From the NCBI GenBank assembly GCA_013368315.1, contig JAACJM010000060.1, forward strand, positions 124,001 through 188,000: a stretch of DNA of 64,000 nt, read 5' to 3'. Shown piece after piece: positions 47,647-59,608 of the stretch. Position 1 is the first letter of the stretch. Each line of letters opens with the position of its first letter. Both the position numbers and the translations under genes were made by a program. The DNA comes from Tetrapyrgos nigripes. Lineage: Eukaryota > Basidiomycota > Agaricomycetes > Agaricales > Campanellaceae. A model generated the notes under the pieces. The model searched no databases, was not told the origin of the DNA, and saw only the letters and a program-made list of their open reading frames with translations.

Positions 47647-49649
47647 ATGCCTAAGAGAATCCCGACGCCTCCTCCGCCCGATGACGAGCCCAAATATCTC
47701 GCGGTGTGGTACCCGTACCCGCTCAATGCGAACATGGAGGTTAAAGAAGACTACATCGCAACGGCGCGCTGGATTGCCCAATGTATCGGGCCAAATCCTC
47801 TTTATGCCCTCTTGTATAAGCCAAGTGTATGATCATTCCGTTTCTTCCTCTCCTTATGCTCCTGATAGATCCGTTTTAATCTCTTCAGGCGCGTGGCATG
47901 ATCCTCCTTGAAATCAGTCGCGCTTTTACAGACTGGGGAAACATCCTTGGTGAACATCGATGGAAAGAGGTTCTTCGCAGGCCTACCCATGAAGAACATC
48001 CTAGGGTTAGTAGGATTTACGATAGCAGGTACAAGAGCGGTCGTGCTGCGCAGAAGGAAGGTGCGTGTCGACTTCTCAGTGGCTTATTGTTCCTTCCCTT
48101 ACCATCTAAGTATTTGACAAAGGCTGGAAACGTATTGACGTAAAGGACAGTTGGTTTAACGATTGGTCTTTTGAGAACAAGTAGGTTTGGTACACGTCTT
48201 CTACAAGAACTCGCCTAATCCAGTCCAGTCATTTTGCGTTTCCTTATCCTGGGACCTATTGGTGCGACCGTCCAAGCGAAGATAAAACCGCTTTCGACGT
48301 CTGTCACAATCTCGACACACGCTTCAAGCAACCCCCACCGGCTGTTCCTGATCCTCCCAGTCAGTTGACAAGCGTTCACTTAATACTTTTCCCTGATCGA
48401 CGACTTCTACAGAACCTGGATCCCAGGAATGGCTCGCGCAGCGCAGCGCACCCAAGGTTTCCAACGGCGCCAAAGTGGGTACTACAATGTCCGCTGCTAC
48501 CAGAAAGCTGAACAAGTCAAGACCTCCTGCTTGTGAGTCTCCAGTGGCCGCATATATGAGTAGTCTTCTCATCTACTCTGTCACAGGGAACCAGCCTATC
48601 ACTCCCAAAGCATCCAGTTCGAAACCGTCGGGACCTGCTAATGCCTGTAAGTCGTCTGCACTGACATCCATTCCAGCCTTTCTCAATCGTTAAACATAGG
48701 GACCACCCCCAACAAAGTCGTGAAATCACCTCACACTGTCCTTCCTGGCGATGTCTGTGAGTAGCACTGAAGGCACATATGTGTGCGATTGATTCTGAAC
48801 ACTCTTTTGTTGACAGGGGCCAATTCGCCTCAACTTGCTAAGAGTGCTTCCCAACCCGCTAAAGGTGCATGGGGAACGGGAGCCTCTCCCGCTGTCAAGT
48901 CTGCTAAAGCTCCGCCTGCTCCTCGTCAACCTCTTAGTGCACCCGTTCCTCCTGGTCTGCCCCTTCCTCCCGGCCTTATCCGATCCCAGGGCAACACATC
49001 AAGCTCCTCTGGTTGGGAATACGTGGCTCCTGCTGTCGTCAGGGACCCTTCTCCTCAAGTTGACCAAGTTACCAAGGTTATGCAAGCCGTGGATTTGGCA
49101 CCGGCTCCCGCAACTCTTGAAGACTTTGACAACCTCTTCGACGACCCCGAGGCAGAGGACTTTGTCGCTGCTCCCTACGAGTCTACCCCCATTTCATATG
49201 TCCAATACCAACTTCCTGAAAAGTCTGTCGAGGTGGTCGAGAACTTGTGGGGCGATCAGGAGGAACCTGACTTGCCTGAGGAGGAGAGATGTTCTTTTCA
49301 TGGTTTTACTTGCAAGAAGGGTATTTGCGTTGAGAGGTCTAAGATTGAGAAGGAAAAGGAGCGGAGAAAGAAGGCTGGTGCTACGAATGGCAATTCTACT
49401 CAGAAAGGGAAGGGAAAGAAAGGGAAAGGTGGTAATTGGCGTAAAGGTATGGTGTTCTTTACTCGCTCCACTGAAATTATTTGTACTCATAGACCATTTG
49501 CATCTGCAGGTGGTGATGGTGATGGCAATCAACCCAATGGCAGTGGCAGCAACAGCGAGAATAATCGTTCATCGTCCAGAGCCGGCACTAGTACCCAGGC
49601 TGCTGCTCCCACCCTGACGGAGGACCTGGAAGATGTAGATCCTTGGTAA
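47647..49649 (+). CDS. Conserved Agaricomycete protein of unknown function
   Basis: A multi-exon gene (about ten exons). Exon 1 is MPKRIPTPPPPDDEPKYLAV, WYPYPLNANMEVKEDYIATA and RWIAQCIGPNPLYALLYKPS. Next comes ARGMILLEISRAFTDWG, LGEHRWKEVLRRPT, then GWKRIDVKDSWFNDWSFE and HFAFPYPGTYWCDRPSEDKT, a low-complexity Ser/Pro/Lys middle, and a C-terminal Cys motif (ERCSFHGFTCKKGICVERSK) that may bind a metal. It ends in a Gly/Ser/Asn-rich tail, EDLEDVDPW. I know this overall pattern from uncharacterised mushroom proteins; no function is known to me. The WYPYPL...CIGPNPLYALLY part may be RNA-associated, but that is a guess. Confidence 0.7.
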
Positions 49650-51243
49650 CGTAATGTGGTTGGACGCTGCCATCGAACAGTGTTGTTTCGTTGTCTCTAG
49701 AAGCTGGATGTATTAAATCAAATTTGTAGCCTAATCTACTCGCTTTCTCTGTGCTATCGTTACTATGTACGTAGGGTCCAAGTCCGACCGTCCTCTGTTT
49801 TTGTTATGTTTCTTTGTAATTCTTTCTTTTGTATACCTTTTTAGCAACCCCACAATTGTCAATCAATTAGATATTTAATTCAAGTAAAAAGCAATGTCGA
49901 ATAACAATAATCGTGTTTTATCGCAAGCATCCTGCAATGGTCCTAGTATAGTGCCACCGGTTTCTCACTACCTATAAGCCCGGCTGTTGCGTCGCAGCGT
50001 ACATTTGTATCGACAACAAACTCTTCTTAGTACCAGCAATAACGGTGGTCATGCGAGGGGCCAGAAGGGGAAAGGAAGGGTAGAGCTTGAAGAATCTCAA
50101 CGGACACTTTTGGATGCATCAAATCTATCTAGATCTGTAGCTTTCTTTTTTGCTTGTACATTAAATTTATATTGTGTAATTCTCGGTTATCTTTCTGTAC
50201 GCGCACTACTTATTACTTACATCAAGTAGGATCTTAGCTAACTCTAGCCTCTCAGCGATCATCCCTTTCTCGCTACTTTCTAAAGCTTGTCCCGCTGGAC
50301 AGTATAGCTATTCGGCAGCTTTTGGTTATGCTGCCACTGCTTTCAACGTCGGTGGAGCACTCGTCAAGGCACCCACTACTTATAATTGAAAACCGTGTTT
50401 AACGTTACAGTCATATCGTCATTCTCCCCTACATCAGCGGCGTCTTCAGTAGCGTTGAAGATGTGTCAGAGGAGCTGGGTTTGCGCTTCCTTTCTCGTGA
50501 TAGACGAGACTGGGAAGATTTGGGAGACCTTCGAGATCAGTAGACTGAGAAGGCATAACCTTGGTCGACGAGGAGCTGTCGGCGTTTGGTACTTCTTTTG
50601 GCACGGAGGATACGACTTGTGAAGTGCATGAGGTTGTATTCGCGCATTGGAGCACGGCCTAGTCAAGAACGGAGCAAGCAAGTTACTATTAGGATAGTTC
50701 CGAGTGTCCAGGTGGCAGGACGAGCCATGCTCGTAGACAAAGAACTATGAAAAAAGTGAGTATAAGCGCGATTTTGTTACAATTCCAAGCTCACAAGTGC
50801 CCAGATTGAAATTCCTTGCGCTATGGATATGATATCGACAATGCACCGGGAGAGATACGCGCCTTCAGTGTCGGAGAGTGGGATTAGGACTAGCGGCTAG
50901 TAAATGTTGGTGTCTTGCAGGTGCATCGGGACTGGTCGAGTTGCTGTGTGTCGCTGAACAAGTAGACTGGATCTACGTGGTATATCCTGACTATCCAGGC
51001 CGTCTCCGACGCATCGCAAATCGAATCAGTGATAGGCCTTGAGTTGCTGTCTTCAGTGGATATTCGAGAAGAATGTTGAAGACTCAGAAGAGGAGGAAAA
51101 AACTTCGCGTCACCGTCCCATCACCGTCGCCAACGATCACAATGACATGCGTTACGGTAACGCGGGTCACGGGTATACACTCCTCCTGAGTCCTTCTCCA
51201 TATCTCAGACGCTAATGCTTTTACTGGCGACAAGCTAGTAACT
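49650..51243. other. Intergenic region
   Basis: No supportable gene. Short open frames overlap on both strands at 50386-50681. A coding-like stretch without a start (VELLCVAEQVDWIYVVYPDY, plus, about 50935-51000) may be a relic. Confidence 0.4.
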
Positions 51244-52452
51244 ATGCATCTGATAGCATCTTGCAGACCTGCGCCGTCTACCCTAGAAGATAAACCCCTA
51301 ATCATTTGCCAACGCGGAGAAAAGAGGAAATTTCTGCGACGAGAAGAAGACTACAATGTTCGTTTCACCTTGATATTTCTCGTCTTTTCTCTCTTGACTG
51401 GTCTCTTTTGCATTCATCAAGGACATGATCCGCGTCGTAAGACGAAAATTTGACATTCCCGAACACCAAAGACCAATTTTGGAGACGCGCTCCTTTGACG
51501 TTTGTAGAGGTCGCAATATTGAGGTAGACGAAGACGTGTACTCGATCATGATCTCATCTTTGGAAGAAATCGAAGTAGTGACACTGGACTCCCCTGTTGC
51601 CGCCGATACTGTTGGTGCCCCGCACGCCGAGTCCTCCGCGACTGGTACAGGTCATGCATCGAGCTCGAGGATGACTGCCAACGGTTACGGAAACCAAGCT
51701 TCAGGTATATTTCCAGAATCGTCTCCTATGATTTATTAACGTGACTGTTTCTCAGACGAAACGAATCCGACTCGCAGAGACAAAGGCAAGGGAAGGGAAA
51801 GTGAGGCAGAAAGGGTTGATTCAAATATGAATGTTGGTTCTGGTACCAGCGGTCAGAGCAGGCAATCTCAAGGCAGCTCCAGTAAGATCCCTCTGTTTCA
51901 AGGTGGATGTTGTGTTGACGTCATCTTCCTCTCCCTTCAGGTGCTTCAATGACTTCACCTCAGAGTAACGATGACATCTTGGCAAGTCTGGAGAGAATCG
52001 ACAACATAGGCGCCAGTCAGGATCTTGAAGATGAACCAATGACGGTAACGAGTTCCATGCATCAAGGCACCACCTCTTCGGTATGGCCACCGTTCGACCT
52101 GAGGAACCCTCCATTGGCAAGTCTAGCCCGGTCAGCTCCAGTAGGGGACGAGGGATCGGGAACGTTGCTGAGCGATGCTCAGGAGGCACCAGCGCTTCCC
52201 TCAAATTTGCAAGACGATGAATGGGAGCATGTGCAGGTCGAGCAGTCCGGTATGTCTGTTTATCATCTATCTCAAGCGCCGACTTAACTGGTCGTTGTAT
52301 GCAGGGGAACCCACGAGTTACCACGAACACGAAGAGAATAGAAATGCTACTGCTGGTCCATCAAACTCTCAGATACCTGTTCATGATGATGGTCCGTGCC
52401 CATATCAGCTTGTATTCCTACATTGTCCGTTGGTCTGATACCACGTCATGCC

Positions 52453-52484
<32 letters not shown>

Positions 52485-52962
52485 CCTTCTTCTCTGTTGT
52501 TTTCAGAAAACAGCCTTGGCATCAAATTCAACGAGAAAGGATACACCGATGACGGAAGGCTCCAAATCTTCATTGCTGGGCCCACCGGCGAGACCAAACT
52601 TTTCATACTCAAACAAAAGCATCGGGTGCGTAAGGTCCATGAAGGGGCCTGTAGGGGTTTCGGTGTCGATGTCAACAGGTGAGTAGCCTTTCCCAAATTC
52701 CTTGTCTTTACAGACTGGCGAGCTAATTACCAACCACACTCTCTCCCTTATACATGTGTCTTCATCCCGCTTCCTTCTCCATAGCTCGTATTTGGAGCTC
52801 CTTATCCAGTTTGAGGACGACGAAGCCACTGTGCAGTATTATGCCACTTGCAATAAGGAGGATACCGTTGGTCAGTCTGGTATAAGGCCTCTCGCCAGAT
52901 TGCGGTTGAGGGTATACGGTGATGGTCTTGAAAATAATGAAACGGGTGTCACTGCCCTTTGA
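51244..52962 (+). CDS. Protein with C-terminal ubiquitin/SUMO-like domain (UBL-a)
   Basis: Seven or eight exons, ATG 51244 to TGA 52962. The N-terminal domain reads PLIICQRGEKRKFLRREEDY, then after an intron DMIRVVRRKFDIPEHQRPIL and VYSIMISSLEEIEVVTLDSP. A long Ser/Gly/Gln-rich linker follows, with EWEHVQVEQS. The C-terminal domain (GIKFNEKGYTDDGRLQIFIA, KLFILKQKHRVRKVHEGACR, GFGVDVN, then YLELLIQFEDDE and KEDTVGQSGIRPLARLRLRV) has the strand-helix-strand order of a Rad60/SUMO-like fold. It lacks a C-terminal GG, so conjugation is unlikely. Function unknown. A diverged, broken paralogue (UBL-b) lies at 58063, and both stand next to peroxygenase genes. Confidence 0.72.
52454..52486 (+). repeat. 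(TTTTCG)n microsatellite in a UBL-a intron
   Basis: Five consecutive copies of CGTTTT/TTTTCG lie in the intron that ends GTTTTCAG before GAAAACAGCC. It contributes to the pyrimidine-rich 3' part of the intron. Confidence 0.9.
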
Positions 52963-53592
52963 GATGCGTGGTACTGGTGAGTCTTTTGAAAATATTACTG
53001 ATTAGGACTATGCTTATGTCTATACCATTGTCCAGACCAGAATACTTTTCTTGACATAAATATTGTCAATGAGTCCCATCAACACGAACATCGGAGGACA
53101 ACACTCTCGGCGACAGACTTCAGGTCTGCTATGACTGATGCTACAGCGATATCCGATATGCGCTGCCGTGTTTGTCAGGAAGGGTTATGATCAGGCTCGT
53201 GGCTCGGGACTCCTTGCAATGGTAAGGTTCGGTGTTGACTACATAACAACCCCCGAGTTTTTTGGAGACCGAGCTGAGGTCTGTAATATAGAATCTCGAG
53301 TTACACTGTTGTACCGTTTGAAAGCCTGTATTTTTACCGTATCTCAGAGTAATACATGGCTCATGGCCATCCCCCGTATTCGGAACTTGTAGTCGAACCC
53401 TAACCATAAGGTGGTATCATCTTTTTCCGGAACCCCTATCCGCGTCTTGACATGAACGAATGGTAGGCTAAAGTGTCGATTGGAGAGTGGTCGGCACTCA
53501 GTACCCTAAACTCTTCCCTTTAGGTATTTCAAACATATTTACTAGTACTCTGCAAATAGCTTGGGTGACTCCTTCCCCATCACTCTGAGTAT

Positions 53593-54669
53593 CTAGCCGT
53601 GCAAAACAAGTTTTTCGGGAAGTTCGGGTCCCTGCCTGACCCACGGACACCCACGACTGGTAGTCCAATTAGACTCCTTGAAAATAGCATCTGCTAGAAC
53701 ACCAAGAGTAGTCAGGTTCATCGGAATATCCGAGCGGCGCCATCCTTCCGCAAATGGAAGACGTTCCTCTCGGAACAAAATATCGACAAACCTGAAGACA
53801 TGATGAGTGAGCAAATCAGAAAATGTTTCATAACACTGACTTCTTAGGTGCAACTCCAGTCAACGGATCGCCCATCACATTAAGATACAAAGCTGATTCG
53901 AGACTTCGCACAATAGCCTGGTTCAGAGTATTGGTGATATTTGGATTCAACATCTCGGATTCTGCCAGACGCTTCTGTCGAACTTGTCCAGCAGAAGTAG
54001 TGTTGTAATAACTGACTCCAGGATTGGATATTGCGAGCGTCGAATTGAAAATTGTTTCGTTGAAATGGACATTGTCACCCAAAGCACAGTCGTTTCTCGA
54101 GAGAGAAGCGTCGTGTTCAGTAGTACCGTGACTGCAGACAGCCCGGGGATCAGGAGGAGGGGAGAAGGCGGGTATCAGAAACCGAGAAGTGTCAGGAAAA
54201 TCACCACTCACAGCTTGATGTCGTCTAGTGTGAAAGTGAGTGGGTCATCTGTAGTGAGAAAGGTTATTTTCGTAGCGATAGCTAGAAAATCCGCTTGCAT
54301 ATGGAACCCGTCTACGCATTTGCAACATTTGTTAGAAATTGATTAGGAAATGTACGATTAGTCGACGCACCGAGTCCAGCTTCCAGGATAACAGGCATAT
54401 TAATATTTCGTCCATCTCTTGGAAGAAAAGCGTGATTTGCGAGACTGTATTAAAGTCAGTAAGCTCATCCATCGTTTTCTTTGAGCCAACAACGTACGTG
54501 TTTAGACCAGGACAAAGTCCTCGAAGGTCATTAGGACCAGGAGCTTCCAATGATGAGCTTTCCAGTCAATCACACCGGGCGATGCAGATGAACCAGAGCC
54601 ACTATAGTCAGCGTAGAAGATACGAGCCAGAAAAGCGGCGCAGAGGGTGAAAACAGCTTCAAGAAACAT
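53593..54669 (-). pseudogene. Peroxygenase pseudogene (UPO2)
   Basis: All five exons of a UPO can be followed from ATG 54667-54669: MFLEAVFTLCAAFLARIFYA, GVIDWKAHHW, APGPNDLRGLCPGLNT, NMPVILEAG, TTEHDASLSRND, SLESALYLNVMGDP and FVDILFREERLPFAEGWRRS, ending KLVLHG. Compared with UPO5 one base is missing at about 54546 (TGGAAGCT against TGGAAAGCT), which shifts the frame just before the heme motif. The heme motif also reads LCP instead of PCP. The later exons remain open, so the lesion is recent or the base call should be checked. Otherwise it is a close family member with secretion signal. Confidence 0.7.
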
Positions 54670-55221
54670 AGTCAGTAATAAGTATGAGGATGCTTAAAGT
54701 GCAGCTTATATCCGGTTTCCAGGTATCTAAGAATGTAGACACTCGCCAGGGGTTCCTGGAGAGCCGGCGAGACTTCATCCGCACGTTACAGATATCCTCC
54801 TCAGGACTAGCTAGTTTGGGCGCACGAAGAGGACTACCGCTCGGCGCCACAACCATTGGATCGACCCAACTTCAAGCTGTGCATTGCTTGTACCTAGTAC
54901 TCAGACACGTTCGAGGTACGATGAATATATGATGTACGCAGTATCCATGGAAGTTGAAAACAGGCTCACGGAAGACTCATTAGTCGGATGTGGCCGACTT
55001 ACAGGAACAGGTCCAGGTTGATCGGCTTGTACTCATTGGGCAACTTAAGTCAAATTTAGTCGTTGAAATGATCGATGCTCAATGCTCAACGCTCACTGAA
55101 TGCACTTGCATGGTAGGGAGCAATATTCTAGCAGAAGTACATAGCAAGAGATTTCGAAAGAACAGAATATTGAACTAGTCTTCATTCACCTATTATTTCA
55201 GAACCCAGGGCTCGGCCAACC

Positions 55222-56288
55222 TTAACCATGCTGAACAAGGGTCGTAGGGGACTCAGGACCCGCTCTGATCCACGGGCACCCACCACTGGTCGTCCAGTGA
55301 GACTGTTCAGCGATAGCATCTGACAAAGGACCGAGAGTAGACCCATTGATTGGAGTGTCAGATCGACGCCATCCTTCTGCGATTGGAAGACGTTCTTCCC
55401 GGAAGAAAATCTGGACGAATCTACGGTAAATTAGACTCGTGAACCGTTAAAAGTACATCATTGTACACTCACTTCTTCGGTGCAACCCCAGTCAAAGGAT
55501 TGCCCATTACGCTTAGATAGAACGCCGATTCACGACTGCGGATAGTGAACTCCTTGACCGTATTGGTGATGTTGGGATTTGCGATCTCGGCGTCTGCAAG
55601 ACGTTTCTGCTGTACTTGTCCGGCAGAAGTGGTGTTGTAATAATCAACTCCAGGATTGGAATCTGCGAGGGTCGTGAAGATTGTTTCGTTGAAATGGACA
55701 TTGTCGCCCAAAGCGAAATCGTTTCGAGAAAGAGACGCGTCGTGTTCGATGGTACCGTGGCTGTACACAGATGGCACAAACATCAGGACTCATGATAACT
55801 GTACGAAGGTGATGGAAGAACACTTACAGCTTGATGTCGTCGAGCGTGAACGTGAGCGGGTCATCAGTGGTAAATGTAGCCGCTTTAACAGCCAGAGCCA
55901 GACCGTCAGGTTGCATATGGTATCCATCTGTCCATGAAAACACTTCAGGACGACGATTATGTTGGAAAAGTAGAGAAATCGACGTACTGAATCCAGCGTC
56001 CAGGATGACAGACATATTGAGGTTTCTACCATCTCTCGGGAGAAATCCATGATTGGCGAGGCTAAATGGCAGATAATGATAGAATCAGTGCATGCCCAAG
56101 GGATGCCGTCGACAGAAAACGTACGTGTTAAGCCCAGGGCAAGGTCCACGAAGATCATTAGGGCCAGGAGCTATCCACTGATGATCGTTCCAGTCAATCG
56201 CTCTTGACCCAAGATCACCGTCATCAGCGCTGACTATACGAGCAGAAATGGCCACAATGCAGAACGAAAGAAAGGATTTGAAGGCCAT
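55222..56288 (-). CDS. Heme-thiolate peroxidase / short unspecific peroxygenase (UPO3)
   Basis: Five exons from ATG 56286-56288 to TAA 55222-55224. The signal peptide is MAFKSFLSFCIVAISARIVS. Next are AIDWNDHQWIAPGPNDLRGP and CPGLNT (the heme PCP), LANHGFLPRDGRNLNMSVIL, GYHMQPDGLALAVK, TFTLDDIKL, GTIEHDASLSRNDFALGDNV (EHD-S-R) and NPGVDYYNTTSAGQVQQKRL. SRESAFYLSVMGNP carries the probable catalytic Glu, and FVQIFFREERLPIAEGWRRS leads to the end, LVQHG. There are several NxT/S sites. It is a secreted H2O2-dependent oxygenase of the short UPO group, intact, and almost identical to UPO6 through segmental duplication III. Confidence 0.92.
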
Positions 56289-56350
56289 AGTCGACAGGGA
56301 AGAGAGCTTGTTAGGGTTCTGGGTTTGACCTTCCGCTGAGTAACTGCTCC

Positions 56351-56358
56351 CCTTTATA
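56351..56358 (-). promoter_or_regulatory. TATA box of UPO3
   Basis: TATAAAGG on the minus strand, 63 nt upstream of the ATG; identical in UPO6. Confidence 0.65.
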
Positions 56359-56535
56359 CTGCAGAGATGACTCAATCGCAGCTTCCAATCTCGGTATGGC
56401 TGAAGTTAAGTGCACACTGTCCCTTCCAAGTGGGTCACTTGCCCTAATCCTAGAGAATCGGGTTATTTCAGAGCCGTACGGGCTTACGAAGTTGTTTAAT
56501 CCTGCTGTTACAACCTGCACGCACAGACAATGATT

Positions 56536-56680
56536 GACGTCAGATTTCCCCAGGGGTACTTAGAAGGGATTTTCATACCGGAAAGTACTTGACAAAATCA
56601 AGCCTAAAAGGACGTCGGATTTCCCCATGGGTACTTGGAAGGGATTTTCATACCGGAAAGTACTAGTAGAGATAACCAAG
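56536..56680. repeat. 75-bp tandem repeat upstream of UPO3
   Basis: GACGTCAGATTTCCCC...CCGGAAAGTACT begins at 56536, and a second copy (GACGTCGGATTTCCCC...) begins at 56611. The matching place in copy 2 of the block (from 61782) has a single unit with a four-base insertion, so the doubling or loss followed the segmental duplication. Confidence 0.85.
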
Positions 56681-56809
56681 CTTCAATGAATAAAATCAAT
56701 CACGCTTCATGACGGCCCAATGCCTTATATACCTTCCTATCAGTTCCGCTGTTGGATCTCTTGAAGAATACGCGATTGACAAGCTGCGGAGATTGACGTA
56801 GTAGACATT

Positions 56810-57665
56810 CCCGATGGCAGATCCTCAATTCGGTGGGCGACTTGAAATTTCCTTCCGCGACTGGAAGGCGCTCCTCTCGGAAAAAGATGTTGACAAACCT
56901 GAAGAAGACAAGTATGAGCTATCTGAGTCATTACTAGTTATGAAAATGCTTACTTTTTCGGCGCAATTCCACTCAAAGGATCGCCCATCACACTGAGATA
57001 CAATGTTGACTCGACGGTTCTGGTAGTAGCCTCTGTAATAATCGACTCCAGGATTCGAGTTTGCGAGTGTTGAGAAGATCGTTTCATTAAACAGACATTG
57101 TCACCGAGAGCAGTATTGTTTCCAGACAGAGAAGCGTCAAGTTCAGTGTTACCATGCCTACAGACAGCCCAGAGATCAGGAGAAGGACAAGGACAAATGA
57201 GGAGGATCAACAAAGAGATGTCATGCCGTTTGTAATCAGACACCGCACTCACAGCTTGATACCCTCTAGTATGAAGCTGAGCGGATCATCTGTAGTGAAA
57301 AAAGCTACTTTGGTAGCGATAGCCAGAAAGTCTGCTTGCATATGGAGCCCGTCTACGCTCGCAACATATTTAATCATGTTCAAACTTAACAAGGAGATGT
57401 AATCGACGTACCGAATCTAGCGTCCAGGATGATAGACATATTGATATTTCTTCCATCTTTCGGAAGGAAACCATGGTGTGCAAGACTACATTAGTGCATG
57501 TATCAGGTTCTTTGAGCGAAAATCGTACGTGTTCAGACCAGGACAAGGTCCTCATTGAAGGTCATTGGGACCAGGAGCTTTCCACTGGTTCGGAGTGCTC
57601 CAGTCACTGTCAGTCACTCCGGGCGATACGGGTGAACCAGGGCCACTGTACTCGGCACTAGAAGA
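56810..57665 (-). pseudogene. Peroxygenase pseudogene (UPO4)
   Basis: Recognisable UPO exons on the minus strand: NQWKAPGPNDLQ, an in-frame TGA (57552-57554), GPCPGLNT, NINMSIILDARFG, GLHMQADFLAIATK, LSFILEGIKL, NTELDASLSGNN, STLYLSVMGDPLSGIAPKK and FVNIFFREERLPVAEG, after which similarity stops. The EHD motif is changed to ELD and its Arg to Gly. A deletion has removed part of exon 4 (CLMKRSSQHSQTRILES is out of the expected frame). The start codon region is not found. This is a dead copy; its truncated 3' end is what recurs at 61985-62060. Confidence 0.75.
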
Positions 57666-58062
57666 CACGAAGTAGAAGAAATTTTCACTGTAACCCTAAC
57701 CCTGGTAAGATAGCACAACTGCGTTGCAATTGGAGCGTCTACATATCATTGTTTATCCAAAAGTTTAACTCAGAATCATGACCATCATCAGCTTCCAACC
57801 TACTCACTGGTAGTTTTAGGGCAATGCATACATGTACATATGTCGGGAGAGTCCATGACTCTTTTTCGGTCTCTCACCGACGATTCTAGAGACTAGAACC
57901 AGCCCAACACAGACACTCAACAGACGCTCAGCAGCTGCAGAGGATATTTTCGGACCAGAAGCAAAGTGCCATACGTGAACTTCGCTATGTTGGTCCCAGC
58001 CCGGGTAGTACACTCCTCCTCCTCCTCCAACTTTTCAGACTCTTGAGTGACTAGCGTCCAAC
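57666..58062. other. Intergenic stretch between UPO4 relic and UBL-b
   Basis: Short divergent promoter region with a CTCCTCCTCCTCC run just before UBL-b. Nothing else was seen. Confidence 0.4.
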
Positions 58063-59550
58063 ATGCGTCTAAAATCCTCTCATGATACTTCGCCGTCCAT
58101 TCCAGGCGACGACCCGGTCCTTTTATTCAAAATGGGAAATAATTGGCTATGGCTGAGGCGAGAGGATGCCTATGCGGTTCGTATCTCCCTATTCCGATTA
58201 TCCAGGTTGAAATTTGACCATTATTCGAATACAGGACATGCTGCGTGTTGTCCGGGAGGAATTCCAAATCCCCGATTCTCAAATACCGACGCTTGAGACC
58301 TCAGGCTCTTCATTCAAAATTTGCGAAGGGCGCGGTGAGAGGATTACCAAGAATGCGTACCCAGTTATGTCGTCTCTCGATGTGATAGAGGTCGTGATAG
58401 CTAGTTCCACTGATGGAGCCGCCTGCCAGGATGCTGCTCATCCTTTGTCTCAAGGCAACGAGTGCTCTTCTGGATCAAGTGGTCAGAACGGTCATCAAGA
58501 AGGAAATGGGTGGGCATCTTTATCTACAGGGTTCGGATCAGACAGGGGGCGCCGGCCTCTTGACTATGAGAGTGCCGGTATGTCCAAGTTTCACTCATTT
58601 TCTTGTATTTTCATTGATCTAACTGTTTTAGACCCTCTGCTCTGTATCTCGTATCCCAAGGGTAAAGAGAGGGCAGTGGACGTCGTTTTCAGGACCGCCG
58701 CTGGTAATGACAGCGTCTCCAAGATAGTAGAAAGACGAGGTCCCGGTAGCTAATCCATCATCTTTCAGGTCACACTTTGTACTGACCTTCGTTTCTTTTC
58801 CCTAGCAGGACCTGAAGAACAAAATGTTGAGATCGAAACTCAGAAGCGACCCAGGTCTCTCCAGAACAATGACAAACCGTACATGGCGACAGTATCGGCA
58901 GGATCCTCGCGCTCGAGTCCGTCGCAAGAGGCAATCCAGTTCACGCGCGAGCCTGTACCTAGTCCAGAAGCGCTGGATCGCTGAAATGGCACAGGTACAA
59001 ACGACCGTCTCGTTCATCTCAATGATCACAACACCGCGGCTGTCATCAAAACTGGCGAAAAAATGAAGCGTGATAATCTGGCAGCTCCCGGTCCCTCCAA
59101 ACCAGTCAAAACTCAACCACGGCGTAGTATCTCGCTCTTCGAAAACGACTGGTGTTGAATTCCAGTTTAATGAAGCAGGATACACCCACGACGAGAAGTT
59201 TAGAGTGTACATTAGTCGGCCTCGCAAAGGCCGGGCGCAGGAATTTATCATTAATAGTCGACTTTCTGTGCGCAAGGTGCACGAAAGGGCTTGTGAGCAC
59301 TTTGGACTGGATGGTGCTGATGCGGAAAGGTTAGATCTCAATGACTCCTGTTTGACCTCAAACTTCACCCCCTTCGCTCTTCCATAGTTCCCAATTGAAG
59401 CATCGTATTGACAGTTACTCGGAGGAATCAGGAAAGACCGAGACAGCTTATTCCACTGTCTGAAAGACACTACAATCGACCAAGCCGGTATATAGCCTAA
59501 TGCCAAATTACTCCTTACCAAGGCCAAAGAAGACGATCTTGAGAGTTGAA
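58063..59550 (+). pseudogene. Broken ubiquitin-like-domain gene (UBL-b)
   Basis: The first exons are open and match UBL-a: DDPVLLFKMGNNWLWLRRED, DMLRVVREEFQIPDSQIPTL and VMSSLDVIEVVIASS. The linker is different. The C-terminal domain reads FQFNEAGYTHDEKFRVYISR, EFIINSRLSVRKVHERACEH and FGLDG. After the last intron the frame ends early (SEESGKTETAYSTV, then stop), and the expected last strand is found only out of frame with a TAG inside (DTTIDQAGI, stop). The linker near 58975 also has an in-frame TGA in the most natural splice reading. The 3' part is therefore likely non-functional. A truncated product remains possible if a different intron is used. Confidence 0.6.
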
Positions 59551-59608
59551 AATCACTTTTGGCACGTCAGTGAGTCTCTGGATCCTGATTAACTGGCTCT
59601 TAACGAAT

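Larger units (their letters stand above)
54360..56850. repeat. Segmental duplication III, copy 1 (UPO block)
   Basis: Nearly identical and co-linear with 59609-62060: the 5' part of UPO2, the spacer with GGTTCCTGGAG...CGAGACTTCATCC, the whole of UPO3, its promoter, and the 3' end of the next UPO copy (up to GATCCTCAATTCGGTGGG). Confidence 0.88.

Noticed and set aside
48835..49617. 260-codon plus-strand open frame in a second frame
   Set aside because: It overlaps the true last exons of the conserved gene. The other frame (48783-49649) carries the Cys motif and natural composition.
57690..57710. TAACCCTAACCC resembling telomere repeat
   Set aside because: Only two units (CCCTAACCCTGG), with genes continuing on both sides; no telomeric array.
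58802..59527. 241-codon minus-strand open frame
   Set aside because: It is antisense to the UBL-b exons, whose plus-strand frames match the UBL-a paralogue; a shadow.
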